Part shown: positions 17,493-26,305 of the stretch, in pieces
Position numbering within the stretch: position 1 is the stretch's first letter
Layout of the letters: each line of letters begins with the position of its first letter
Source: Porphyromonas vaginalis
GTDB taxonomy: Bacteria > Bacteroidota > Bacteroidia > Bacteroidales > Porphyromonadaceae
Length of the DNA stretch: 64,000 bases
Direction: 5' to 3'
Assembly (NCBI RefSeq): GCF_958301595.1
Contig: NZ_CATQJU010000001.1
Location: 806,001 to 870,000, forward strand
Position numbers and translations under genes: made by a program
The notes under the pieces: model-generated
Databases searched by the model: none
What the model saw: only the letters and a program-made list of their open reading frames with translations
Told to the model about the DNA's origin: nothing

Positions 17493-19301
17493 CTAGGTTG
17501 TTTCTGTAGATTCGTCGGGGTGTAGGTGATTGTACAGCTTGTTGCCCTTGCTCGTGCCGAGGGTTGCGATAAGCTCGGCACGACTAGCCTTGACGACTCT
17601 TTGGGGCGTCTTGAAGGCTTGCAGTAATGTCTCCTTGCTCCGTGCGCCAATGCCCGGTATCTCATCGAGGATGCTCTTCGTCTGCTGCTTCGAGCGACTA
17701 TCTCTATGGAAAGTGATACCAAAGCGGTGCGCCTCGTCACGTATATGACAGACCACCTTGAGCGTTTCTGACCGACGATCCAAGACCAAAGGCTCCGACT
17801 CACCAGGGCGGTATAGCTCTTCGAAACGCTCCGCAAGACCGAAGACGCACACTTTGTCATAGATGCCTAGCTCCTTGAGCGTCTCGCAGGCGACATGCAG
17901 TTGCCCCTTGCCGCCATCTATGATGATCAGGTCTGGGAGCGATTGCCCCTCGTCCAGCACACGGCGATAGCGTCGGTAGATGATCTCACGCATCGTCCGA
18001 TAGTCGTCAGCCCCGACGACTGTTTTCACATGAAACTTTCTGTACTCGCTCTTCGCTGGCTTACCATTCTTAAAGACCACGCACGCAGCCACGGGATTGG
18101 TGCCTTGTATGTTTGAATTGTCAAAGCACTCCATGTGGCGGGGTAGGCGATCGATGCCTAGATCCTTCTTCATGGTAGTGAGGAGACGTGTGGCTCGTTG
18201 CTCGGGGTTGAGCTTCTCCTGACGCTTGTAGCAGTCCCAGCGATAGCGTGAGACGTTGCGTTGAGCTAGCTCGAGGATTTGCTTCTTCTCGCCCCGCTGT
18301 GGTACCGTGATCCGATAGCTGTCGCTCTCCCACTCGCCAGGCTCCGCCAGGATTACCTCACGAGCTGTGCTGCCGAAGCGCTGCCTTAGTTCCTCTATCA
18401 GGTAAGTGAGCAGGTCGCTTTGCGTGGAGTCGACCGTTTTCTTGAAGGTTAAGTTGTGCGCTAAGACGACAGCCCCATGGCGTACCTGCATCATACAGAC
18501 GAAACCATTGACATCGTCCTCATCGTATGCAAAAACATCTGCCTCGCGAATGTTTGGCGCGACAACATGCTTGCCCGAATAGCGACGTAGCGTCTCAATA
18601 TTCTGACGATGCTGCTCGGCTCGCTCGAACTCCAGTCGCTCGCTCATGCGATTCATCTCCTCCACTTCCTCCTCTATGAGGATGTTTATCTCTCCCTTGA
18701 GGATGCGTCGGGCTAGCTGCACCGCATGGGCGTACTCCTCGGCCGAGACTAACCCTTGGCAAGGGCCACCGCACTTCTTGATGTGGTATTGCAGACAAAG
18801 ATCCACCCGTCGCTCCCGCACCACCTCGGGGGTCAAAGCGTAGCGACATGAGCGTAGCTGGAGGACCCGATGAATTAGCTCAATGACGGTGTGCGCCATC
18901 GCCACATTGGGGTAGGGGCCGAAGTAGTCCCCCTTGCCCACCTCTTTTCTTGTGGTAAAGATACGGGGAAACGGCTCGTCCGTGATGACAATACGAGGGT
19001 AGGACTTGTCGTCCTTGAGTAGTATGTTGTACTTCGGCAGGTGGGTCTTGATCAAGTTATTCTCCAAGACCAAAGCTTCTGCTTCGGTATTGACCACAAA
19101 ATACTCTAGTTGGCGAATTTCGCTGACCAATCTCGTCGTCTTTGGGTTTTTGGGCGAATTGTTGAAGTACGAAGAGACGCGGTTGCGCAGATTCTTCGCT
19201 TTGCCCACGTAGATGATCGTCCCGTTCTTGTTGCGGTACTGATAGCATCCTGGCTCTTGCGGGATGGTTGGGAGGATAGCTTTGATTTCGTCTCGGTTCA
19301 T
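17493..19301 (-). CDS. uvrC: Excinuclease ABC subunit C
   Basis: This 602-residue protein has the full UvrC layout. A GIY-YIG nuclease is at the N-terminus (PGCYQYRNKNGTIIYVGKAKNL), followed by a UvrB-contacting region (EEVEEMNRMSERLEFERA), a RNase H-like second nuclease domain (ECFDNSNIQGTNPVA and IIDGGKGQL) and C-terminal helix-hairpin-helix motifs (DEIPGIGARSKETLLQAF). It makes both incisions in nucleotide excision repair with UvrA and UvrB. It starts 27 bp after the mnmG stop; that gap contains the parS-like site at 19308-19323. Confidence 0.97.
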   Translation of the reverse strand: MNRDEIKAILPTIPQEPGCYQYRNKNGTIIYVGKAKNLRNRVSSYFNNSPKNPKTTRLVSEIRQLEYFVVNTEAEALVLENNLIKTHLPKYNILLKDDKSYPRIVITDEPFPRIFTTRKEVGKGDYFGPYPNVAMAHTVIELIHRVLQLRSCRYALTPEVVRERRVDLCLQYHIKKCGGPCQGLVSAEEYAHAVQLARRILKGEINILIEEEVEEMNRMSERLEFERAEQHRQNIETLRRYSGKHVVAPNIREADVFAYDEDDVNGFVCMMQVRHGAVVLAHNLTFKKTVDSTQSDLLTYLIEELRQRFGSTAREVILAEPGEWESDSYRITVPQRGEKKQILELAQRNVSRYRWDCYKRQEKLNPEQRATRLLTTMKKDLGIDRLPRHMECFDNSNIQGTNPVAACVVFKNGKPAKSEYRKFHVKTVVGADDYRTMREIIYRRYRRVLDEGQSLPDLIIIDGGKGQLHVACETLKELGIYDKVCVFGLAERFEELYRPGESEPLVLDRRSETLKVVCHIRDEAHRFGITFHRDSRSKQQTKSILDEIPGIGARSKETLLQAFKTPQRVVKASRAELIATLGTSKGNKLYNHLHPDESTETT

Positions 19302-19307
19302 TTTGAT

Positions 19308-19323
19308 TGTTTCACGTGAAACG
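19308..19323. promoter_or_regulatory. parS-like centromere site
   Basis: TGTTTCACGTGAAACG matches the conserved chromosomal parS consensus (TGTTnCACGTGAAACA) at all but the last base. It lies in the 27-bp gap between mnmG and uvrC. Known role of such sites: loading of ParB and chromosome segregation near the replication origin. No parA/parB or dnaA is in the window, so the origin is inferred to be near but not visible. Confidence 0.8.
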
Positions 19324-19328
19324 GTGAG

Positions 19329-21206
19329 CTATCGTCCCAATAAAACTAGGAGTATGTTGATGTCGCTCGGGGAGATGCCTGGGATGCGGGCGGCCTGAGC
19401 GATGGTGGCGGGGCGGATGCGAGAGAGCTTCTCGCGAGCCTCTATGGGGAGTGCGGCAATCTGCTGGTAGTCGAGCTTGTCGCCTAGCGTCAGCGACTCG
19501 AGGCGGTGAAGCTTCTGCGCGGCTTGCTCCTCCCGCTCGATATAGCCTCGATACTTGATGGCGGTCTCGGTGCGAGTGAGAATCTCCTCGTCATCGCCGA
19601 TCAAAGTTGCCACTTGCATGGCGAAATCGTCTAACTGGGCGATCAAACCGCTGAGCGAAACGTGCGGACGAAGGAGTAGGGTGATGAGCTTAGTGCCAAA
19701 GTCTAGTGGCTTCTCGCCTAGACTGGTGAGGTAGCCGTTGACCTCCTCCGGCTTGACAGAGTAGTTAGCACAGAGATTATCTAGAGCTGCTATGCCCTCT
19801 TTGATCTGCTCGAGGCGATTCAGTCGCTCTGTGGTAGCTAGCCCCAGCTGCTCCGCATAGGGCGTCAGTCGTAGGTCGGCATTGTCCTGACGTAGGAGTA
19901 TGCGGTACTCAGCGCGTGAGGTAAACATGCGGTACGGCTCGTCGACCCCCTTGGTTACGAGATCGTCAATGAGGACACCTATGTAGGCTTCGTCTCGTCT
20001 CAGCACGAGCGGAGCCTTTTTTTGTAGAGCTAGGGCAGCATTGATCCCTGCGAGGAGACCTTGTCCAGCCGCCTCCTCGTAGCCAGTGGTGCCGTTCACC
20101 TGACCAGCTAGGTAAAGGCCAGGGACCAACTTACTCTCCAGCGTGTGGTGCAGGTCACGAGGGTCAAAGAAGTCGTACTCGATCGCATAGCCTGGGCGGT
20201 AGAGCTGTACATCTCGCAGTGCGGGGATCGTCTGTAAAGCTCGGATCTGTGTATCGATAGGGAGCGACGAACTAAAGCCGTTGAGATAGTACTCGTTCGT
20301 CTCCTCACCCTCGGGCTCGAGGAAGAGCTGATGGCGCGTGCGGTCGGCGAAGTTGACAATCTTCGTCTCTATGCTGGGGCAGTAGCGCGGGCCGATACTC
20401 TGTATCTGACCGTTGTAGAGTGGTGAGTCGCTGAGCGAAGCGCGGAGTATGTCGTGGCAAGCTTCGTTGGTATAGAGGATGTAGCAGGAGCGCTGTCGCA
20501 GATGACTCCGTTGCATCGGGAGGAAGCTGAATTGTCCTGCCTCCTCGTCACCTGGTTGCTCCTCTACGAGGGACCAGTCTACGGAGCGTCCGTCGATGCG
20601 GGCAGGTGTGCCCGTCTTCATACGATCCGCATGATGCCCCGCCGCTACGAGACACTCTGTGATGCCGTGGCTGGCCGGCTCTGAAATGCGTCCGCCAGGG
20701 ATCATCGTCTTACCGAAGTGCATCAGCCCCCCGAGGAAAGTTCCTGCCGTGAGGATAACCTTTGCCGCTGTAAAGGTAATGCCCAACTGTGTCACTACCA
20801 GATGTTTACCATCCTCTGCGCCAAACTTTATATCTACGACGAAGTCTTGCCAGAGTGCCAAGCGATCCGTCTGATCTAGCTGGCCTCTCCATAGCTCCAT
20901 AAAGCGCATACGGTCTAGCTGCGCTCGTGGGCTCCACATGGCTGGTCCCTTGCTACGGTTGAGCATGCGCCACTGTATCGTAGCGACGTCAGACAGTTGT
21001 CCAGTGTAACCGCCAAGTGCGTCTATCTCTCTCACTATCTGCCCCTTGGCTATGCCGCCCATGGCGGGATTGCAGCTCAGCTGCGCCACTTTGTTCATAT
21101 CTCCCGTGATGAGGAGCGTCGAGGCACCCATGCGCGCCGTAGCGCACGCCGCCTCGCAGCCAGCATGCCCTGCACCAATTACGATAATGTCAAAGTGAGT
21201 CTTCAT
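19329..21206 (-). CDS. mnmG: tRNA uridine-5-carboxymethylaminomethyl modification enzyme, FAD subunit
   Basis: This protein of about 625 residues begins FDIIVIGAGHAGCEAACA, the FAD-binding loop of MnmG (GidA). It carries PAMGGIAKGQIVREIDALGG, ARIDGRSVDWS and DFFDPRDLHHTLESKLVPGLY, all family signatures. With MnmE it modifies U34 of several tRNAs. The ATG at 21206 is chosen: it starts directly before the FAD motif, and the in-frame start at 21245 lies against the -7-like element at 21247-21254. It heads the mnmG-uvrC-dtd-MazG-like-deoC operon. Confidence 0.96.
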   Translation of the reverse strand: MKTHFDIIVIGAGHAGCEAACATARMGASTLLITGDMNKVAQLSCNPAMGGIAKGQIVREIDALGGYTGQLSDVATIQWRMLNRSKGPAMWSPRAQLDRMRFMELWRGQLDQTDRLALWQDFVVDIKFGAEDGKHLVVTQLGITFTAAKVILTAGTFLGGLMHFGKTMIPGGRISEPASHGITECLVAAGHHADRMKTGTPARIDGRSVDWSLVEEQPGDEEAGQFSFLPMQRSHLRQRSCYILYTNEACHDILRASLSDSPLYNGQIQSIGPRYCPSIETKIVNFADRTRHQLFLEPEGEETNEYYLNGFSSSLPIDTQIRALQTIPALRDVQLYRPGYAIEYDFFDPRDLHHTLESKLVPGLYLAGQVNGTTGYEEAAGQGLLAGINAALALQKKAPLVLRRDEAYIGVLIDDLVTKGVDEPYRMFTSRAEYRILLRQDNADLRLTPYAEQLGLATTERLNRLEQIKEGIAALDNLCANYSVKPEEVNGYLTSLGEKPLDFGTKLITLLLRPHVSLSGLIAQLDDFAMQVATLIGDDEEILTRTETAIKYRGYIEREEQAAQKLHRLESLTLGDKLDYQQIAALPIEAREKLSRIRPATIAQAARIPGISPSDINILLVLLGR

Positions 21207-21246
21207 TGTAGATCCGTAGCCTCGGCTGACCTGTATCAGCCTCATG

Positions 21247-21254
21247 CAAAGGTA
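21247..21254 (-). promoter_or_regulatory. -7-like element upstream of mnmG
   Basis: On the minus strand this reads TACCTTTG, 40 bp before the mnmG start. No clear -33 TTTG is seen in the repeat-rich DNA upstream. Confidence 0.45.
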
Positions 21255-21304
21255 CGAATTTAGAGGTTAGAGATTGGCCGTTGGCTGTTAGCTCTTGGCT
21301 GGGT

Positions 21305-21592
21305 AAATTCAACGTCGGCTCGTTGCAATAATTTGGAGTTGATTACATATCGATGCGGCGCGGTGTCGGTGAAAAGTGATTTCCACGTGGATATTTCAAA
21401 ATCTCCACGTGGAGAATAAAAAATTCTTCGGAGGAATCAAATGAAACTTCGGAGGAATGAAATGAAACTTCGGAAGAAATGATTCGCCCCCACGTGGAAA
21501 AAGAAAAATATCCACGTGGAAATTTGAGATTCCCCACGTGGATATTCGATAAAGGAGAGAATCGGACGAATTTCCCCGTAAAGATATGTAAA
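21305..21592. repeat. Intact ~288-bp repeat element with 8-unit phased palindrome array
   Basis: Bases 21305-21592 match 55520-59154 once the two IS elements there are removed: about 80 bp of left flank (roughly three quarters identical by eye), the array, and a right flank beginning CGATAAAGGAGAGAATCGG. The array has eight palindromes. CCACGTGG starts at 21383, 21405, 21490, 21512 and 21534. TTCGGAGGAA starts at 21427 and 21448, and its variant TTCGGAAGAA at 21469. Unit centres are 20-23 bp apart, close to two helical turns. No gene is seen here; a 64-codon minus-strand frame inside it is a by-product of the repeats. Confidence 0.85.
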
Positions 21593-21690
21593 TAGAGATT
21601 AGAGGTTAGAGTTTAGAGGTTAGAGTTTAGAAGCTAGAAGTTAGAGATCCGATCACTCTGATAGCTCCGATGGTTCCGATAGCTAACAGC
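21593..21690. repeat. Degenerate TTAGAG-type tandem repeat and TAGCTAACAGCC tail
   Basis: A run of units like TTAGAG, TTAGAGG and TAGAAGT spans about 21594-21645, followed at about 21680 by GCTAACAGCCAA. Similar pairs of TTAGAG and TTGGCTGTTAGC words occur at 21262-21300, 26178-26305 and 28649-28743. The remaining bases to 21804 show no gene. Confidence 0.65.
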
Positions 21691-21804
21691 CAATCCATGG
21701 GTGACACACCATTATAGTGAACTCATCCAAGCCTCGCTTGTTGCTCATGTGTAGCTCCTGACAGAGCGATTATAAGGCGTCAGAGATTAGATGCGCTCCT
21801 GTGT

Positions 21805-21831
21805 GAGACTGTTGCAAAAGTCAACAGTCTC
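21805..21831. repeat. 27-bp dispersed palindrome
   Basis: GAGACTGTTG and CAACAGTCTC flank a 7-base loop, CAAAAGT. The same 27 bases form the left end of the MITE at 32616 and occur inverted at 36236-36262 with one change. Flanking GTGT on both sides may be a 4-bp target duplication. It lies upstream of the fucosidase gene. Confidence 0.7.
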
Positions 21832-21913
21832 GTGTTTAACTGGGGTGGGGTGCGTCACGAATCATTTTCGTAAGTTTGCGGAGTCAATCGATATAGGCAA
21901 CGAATAACAAACT

Positions 21914-23212
21914 ATGAGACGACGCTTACTATGGATAGTTATGCTACTGGTAGGGTGCGGAGCCCTCTTTGCTCAGCGTAGCTACACACCGTCGCCATGC
22001 AATCTGCAGGCGCGAGAGGCTTTTGAGGAGAGCCGACTAGGCATCTTCATTCACTGGGGGCTGTATAGTATGTATGCTCAGGGGGAGTGGTATCTCAACT
22101 CTGGCAAGCTCAACAAAGATGAGTATGCTAAGGCTGCTTCATGCTTCTACCCGATACGCTTTGATGCTACGGCGTGGGCTCAGGCTATCAAGCGCTCAGG
22201 CGCACGCTATGTGACCTTTACGACGCGGCATCATGATGGCTTCTCGATGTATCATACGGAGACGAGTGACTACAATATTGTCGACGCTACCCCCTTCGGG
22301 CGAGATGTGCTAAGTGAGCTTGCCGAGGCGTGTAAGGCCGAGGGGCTCAAGCTGCACCTCTACTACTCGATCCTCGACTGGATCCGCCCAGACTATCCGC
22401 TAGGTAGGACAGGACTGCACACGGGGCGAGTTATGGCGTCTGACTATGACTCCTACTTTGCCTTTATGAAGGCGCAGCTCCACGAGCTATTGACCCGATA
22501 CGGCGAGGTAGGGGCTATCTGGCTAGATGGTTATTGGGATCACGACAGCGACTCGATCCCGTTTGACTGGAGGATGGAGGAGCTATACGCATACATTCAT
22601 AAGCTTCAACCCTGCTGTCTGATAGGCAATAATCATCATATCTCGCCGCTTGAGGGCGAAGACTTTCAGATGTTCGAGCGCGACCTGCCAGGCGAAAACA
22701 AAGCGGGTCTCTCGGGGCAGCAGATCAGCCACTTGCCTCTCGAAATGTGCCAAACGATGAATGGCATGTGGGGCTATAAGGTCGCTGATACAAACTACAA
22801 GAGTACTGCCGAACTGGTCGAGCTACTAGTCCGCGCTGCTGCCAAGGGAAGCAATCTGCTACTCAATGTGGGACCACAGCCCAATGGCGAGCTACCCGAG
22901 CAGGCCATCGAGCGGCTCAACGGGATCGGTAACTGGATGGATCGCTATGGAGAGACGATCTATGGGAGCCAGGCAGGGCTCATTGCCGAGCAGCCTTGGG
23001 GTGTCTCCACAACAAAGGGGGCGAAGCTCTACCTCCATATCTTTGAAGATGTGGAGCAGATCGAGATCTCTCTGCCGCAGACCCCAACGGCTGTGGTGGA
23101 CTATATCACACGTGAGCCGATAGCCTATACGCGTACTGATAGTGGCGCGCTGCAGCTGACTATCCGTCGCCCCGCAGGTCTCATCGACTACGTGGTCGAG
23201 GTCGCGCTGTGA
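21914..23212 (+). CDS. Alpha-L-fucosidase, family GH29
   Basis: This 432-residue protein has a signal peptide (about residues 1-20, ending GALFAQ). A GH29 catalytic domain follows, with WAQAIKRSGARYVTFTTRHHDGFSMY, a PFGRDVLSELAEAC segment and the nucleophile aspartate in GAIWLDGYWDHD. Further family blocks are LVRAAAKGSNLLLNVGPQPNG and a short C-terminal beta domain. It releases terminal L-fucose from host glycans such as mucin or Lewis structures, in the periplasm or outside. No T9SS tail is seen, and no other glycosidase or SusC/D pair lies nearby. A TAAGTTTG at 21871-21878 could be its -7 element. Confidence 0.92.
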   Translation: MRRRLLWIVMLLVGCGALFAQRSYTPSPCNLQAREAFEESRLGIFIHWGLYSMYAQGEWYLNSGKLNKDEYAKAASCFYPIRFDATAWAQAIKRSGARYVTFTTRHHDGFSMYHTETSDYNIVDATPFGRDVLSELAEACKAEGLKLHLYYSILDWIRPDYPLGRTGLHTGRVMASDYDSYFAFMKAQLHELLTRYGEVGAIWLDGYWDHDSDSIPFDWRMEELYAYIHKLQPCCLIGNNHHISPLEGEDFQMFERDLPGENKAGLSGQQISHLPLEMCQTMNGMWGYKVADTNYKSTAELVELLVRAAAKGSNLLLNVGPQPNGELPEQAIERLNGIGNWMDRYGETIYGSQAGLIAEQPWGVSTTKGAKLYLHIFEDVEQIEISLPQTPTAVVDYITREPIAYTRTDSGALQLTIRRPAGLIDYVVEVAL

Positions 23213-23279
23213 GCGAGTCCCTGCGCTCTACACTCGCTTGACAATCATCTAGCTAGCGTAGCGACATTCAGTGAATGTA

Positions 23280-23325
23280 GTGACCCCTGCAGGAATGCTT
23301 TAGTATGCACTCCTACAGGGGTCGC
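23280..23325. terminator. Hairpin between convergent fucosidase and LRR genes
   Basis: GTGACCCCTGCAGGA at 23280-23294 pairs with TCCTACAGGGGTCGC at 23311-23325 with two imperfect pairs, around a loop with further pairing. It lies between two convergent genes, so it probably serves as terminator for both, although the T-run is weak. Confidence 0.6.
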
Positions 23326-23377
23326 TCTATAGATGGAATCTGCGTGTGTTAGTCCGCAGTCTGGGAGACGATGAAGC

Positions 23378-26038
23378 TCATCGGATAATCACAGGCATTA
23401 GTACCGTCTTACCATCACGCTCGGTGATCCGTGCTACGTAATGTCCTGCTGGCAGCTGTGCTACGGAGATGGTAGTTTCTGGCATGTCGGTCTGCGTTGT
23501 GTCTACCAGTGTGCCATCGCTAGCGAAGATCTCGATAGTGCTGCCGATAGCCGTGCGGACGGTAATGTAGTTTGTTGCGGGGTTAGGAAAGAGCGCGACA
23601 GAGGCGTCTGTTGGGGATTGCAGAGCAGTCTCTTTTTCGAAGATGACCTCTACGTTAGTCTCCTGAAGCACTTCGAACTCCATCCCCTCTAGAGGCTTTC
23701 CATTGACGAGTATCGACTGGATTTTATAGCCAGCTTCAGGTGTCACAGATAGCTGTAAACGGACACCCATTGGAACCTCGTTGTAGGGCTGATAGTTTAC
23801 AATAGAGGCAGTGCCATGCTCTCCTACTGTGAGGTGTACAGGACACATCGTGTAGCCCGCAAATTCGATATACTTTGGCTGAGTCTTGGTGCTTTGGAAT
23901 ACTTTCCAAGACTTTTGAAGAAGAGTCACTACTTGATCTGTGGAGATGGCATTACCATAGAGGCTGTCTTGAGCGACTACATAAAACTCTCCTACACCAT
24001 ACTCTAGGTTAGGAAGCTGATCGATGAGAGCTTGCATCTTATCACCTCTGATCTGATTGCCCTCTATATCTAGAGCTACAAGCTCCTCGCACTCAGTAGG
24101 CAGGGTTAGCTCGGTGAGCTGATTATAGGGGAGATATAGCATAGAGAGGTAAGATAGAGAGGTGACATCTACGCTACTCAGCCCGCATCCAGATAGATTG
24201 AGCCAGAAGATGCTACCGCATGGGGTTAGGTCTAAGTCGGTTATGGGGTTCTCTGCAAGGTTGAGCTGTGCTAGATCAGGACAGCCTGTGAGATCGATGG
24301 TGGATATGTTATTGCCAGCTAGGAGTAGCTTGGTCAACCAATCGAGACCTTTTAGATTGATGTTGGAGAGATGATTGCCATTGAGATTTAACTCTATAAG
24401 CTCAGGTAGGTTTGTGGGGTCAAAAGCCTTAAACTGGTTGTTTGCTAGATATAGGAAGCTCAAGTTCCCGACAGGCGAACCATCGAAAGTGCTCAGTTGA
24501 TTGTCATTACAGTTGAGCAAGGCTAGATGAGGCGTATTTGATAAGTCTATAGTCGTCAGTTTGTTGTTAGACAGATCGATACGATTCGTTGCTGACTGAG
24601 GAGCGAAGGTTATCTCTGTGAGCTTATTATTCGATGCATTGAGATTATCGAGAGCTGGCTGGTGTGATAGATCGATCGTTGTGAACTGATTGTTTTGCAT
24701 CCACAGCTCCTCAATGAGCGGATTGTGAGAGAGGTCTATCTGAGTCAAGCTGTTGTCACTAATGTTTAGGCTCTTCAAGCTTTGGAGAGCGGATACGTCT
24801 ATGTCTGTCAGGGCGTTTTCATAACAGAATAGCCTCTCTAGATCTCCATATATTGTGATGGTTTTAGCCTCTACGTCATGTTTGCCATCAGGGAGACCTC
24901 GCTCATTGTCTTGACAGATGCCATCGTTGTTCCAATCGATCCATACCTTGTCTTGTTGTGACTCATCAGCTAGCTGTGCAGATATAGTCCACTGAGAGAC
25001 ACCGCTAGTCGTCAGGGTCGCATGGGGCATAGGTAGTGTTATCTCATCATATCCCTTGTAGATACGCCAATTTTTGCTTTTAGCCTCTCGGATGGCTTGC
25101 GTAGACACTTGATTTCCTTCGGGGCTTGTAGTACTTGTTTTGACAGCCTTGAGGGTACCAGACTCTTGTCCGGATAGATCGGGCAGGCTCTTGATAAAGC
25201 TATTAAAAGCATCCTCTGAGAGTTGATTGTCATAGAGTTCGATCTTCTTAATAGGAGCCGATGGATTGACTAGAAGCTTGGTTAGGCTGTTTTCGCTACA
25301 GTCTAGAGCGTTGAGAGCAGTTGCTGTAGAGAGATTTAGCTCAGCTATTTTATTCCTCCAGCAAGAGACTTCCTCTAGCTTGGTCAGTCCAGACACGTTG
25401 AGTGTCGTGAGTTGGTTTTTGTGAGCAGACACCTTGACAAGATCTGCACAAGAGGTGAGATCCAGCTGTGATAGCTTATTCTTGTAGCACTCCAAGAGCT
25501 TGAGGTGTGTCATGCCACCCAGATTTAGCTGTGTTAACTCATTGCCATCACATACGAGCGTATCGATTAGGGTCAGACCGTTCATCTGAAGGGTCGTCAG
25601 CCCCGCCTCTGTGGCATCTAGTATGCGTAGCTTAGGACTACTTGTCAGGTCTAGAGAGGGTATGCTATTTGTGTGGCAGATGAGTACCTCTAGCTCTGGA
25701 GCGTGGAGCGTGAGAGACGTAAGCTTGTTCCAAAAGCATCGTAGAGCCGTCAGGTCGCGGCCGTATACCTTGACCGACTTGCCCTCTGTCGTGTAGCTGT
25801 TGATCTTCGTCGGCATGTTAGGGTCTGTAGAGACCTGTCGCTCAGTGATTGAGCCATTGCCATAGTCGACTCGGATAGAGCCAGAGCGAGATGACACCCA
25901 TAGGTTAAGTTCTGATCCCGTCGCATAGGTGCCATTCATCTCTGCAACAAGGTCTTCTTGAGCTGTCAGAAGCATGCTTTGCGATAGTGACAGGCAAATA
26001 AATAGGATGCATCCTAGCAGTAATCTAATCCTTTTCAT
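23378..26038 (-). CDS. Large leucine-rich-repeat protein with T9SS sorting domain
   Basis: This protein of about 886 residues starts at the ATG at 26038 with a signal peptide (KRIRLLLGCILFICLSLS). The in-frame start at 26104 adds 22 non-signal residues and is rejected. Order: LRR block (about 65-260), cap module (SLPDLSGQESG ... NWRIYKGYDE), an IDWNNDGICQDNERG loop, second LRR block (about 385-690), second cap module (DQLPNLEYGVGE ... SWKVFQSTK), an InlB-repeat-like beta domain (VTPEAGYKIQSILVNGK), and a C-terminal T9SS sorting domain beginning LFPNPATNYITV. Predicted to be surface anchored and to bind host or bacterial partners. It shares modules with the protein at 2135-3814. A -7 element, TATCTTTG on the minus strand, is at 26165-26172. 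Confidence 0.87.
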   Translation of the reverse strand: MKRIRLLLGCILFICLSLSQSMLLTAQEDLVAEMNGTYATGSELNLWVSSRSGSIRVDYGNGSITERQVSTDPNMPTKINSYTTEGKSVKVYGRDLTALRCFWNKLTSLTLHAPELEVLICHTNSIPSLDLTSSPKLRILDATEAGLTTLQMNGLTLIDTLVCDGNELTQLNLGGMTHLKLLECYKNKLSQLDLTSCADLVKVSAHKNQLTTLNVSGLTKLEEVSCWRNKIAELNLSTATALNALDCSENSLTKLLVNPSAPIKKIELYDNQLSEDAFNSFIKSLPDLSGQESGTLKAVKTSTTSPEGNQVSTQAIREAKSKNWRIYKGYDEITLPMPHATLTTSGVSQWTISAQLADESQQDKVWIDWNNDGICQDNERGLPDGKHDVEAKTITIYGDLERLFCYENALTDIDVSALQSLKSLNISDNSLTQIDLSHNPLIEELWMQNNQFTTIDLSHQPALDNLNASNNKLTEITFAPQSATNRIDLSNNKLTTIDLSNTPHLALLNCNDNQLSTFDGSPVGNLSFLYLANNQFKAFDPTNLPELIELNLNGNHLSNINLKGLDWLTKLLLAGNNISTIDLTGCPDLAQLNLAENPITDLDLTPCGSIFWLNLSGCGLSSVDVTSLSYLSMLYLPYNQLTELTLPTECEELVALDIEGNQIRGDKMQALIDQLPNLEYGVGEFYVVAQDSLYGNAISTDQVVTLLQKSWKVFQSTKTQPKYIEFAGYTMCPVHLTVGEHGTASIVNYQPYNEVPMGVRLQLSVTPEAGYKIQSILVNGKPLEGMEFEVLQETNVEVIFEKETALQSPTDASVALFPNPATNYITVRTAIGSTIEIFASDGTLVDTTQTDMPETTISVAQLPAGHYVARITERDGKTVLMPVIIR

Positions 26039-26177
26039 GTTTGTTTGTATTATGGATTTATGTTTTCTCCTATGCTTAGTGTCTTCTGCTACACGAGATA
26101 GCAATTGTCAAGGTGAGTCATCGTACTAAACTCGTAGCATCTACTGAGTTGCGTCAGCTCTAGGCAAAGATATTAAA

Positions 26178-26305
26178 AAAAAGAGATTAGGAGTTAGAGA
26201 TTAGAAATTAGATGTTGGCTAGTGGCTCTAGTAGCTCGAGTGGCAGCAGTGAATCTAGCCAACAGCTAACGGCCAACGGCCAACAGCCAACAGCTTCTTG
26301 TGGTT
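26178..26305. repeat. TTAGAG / GGCTAGTGG...GCCAACAGC repeat block
   Basis: Several units of the kind GAGATTAG, GAGTTAGAG and AGAAATTAG are followed by GTTGGCTAGTGGCTC. After about 50 bases comes the near-complement GAGTGGCAGC...AGCCAACAGCTAACGGCC, repeated as GCCAACGGCCAACAGCCAACAG. The two halves could form a long imperfect stem. It lies directly before the promoter of the butyrate operon. Confidence 0.6.

Noticed and set aside
21343-21537. 64-codon minus-strand frame with FPRGYFSFST-type repeats (similar frames at 3873 and 55538)
   Set aside because: Created by translating the CCACGTGG and TTCGGAGGAA palindromes; the frame is not kept between the arrays, so the repeat is DNA- or RNA-level.
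21383-21541. CRISPR array
   Set aside because: Units are only 8-16 bp palindromes with about 6-bp A/T spacers, far too short for CRISPR repeats and spacers, and no cas genes are present.
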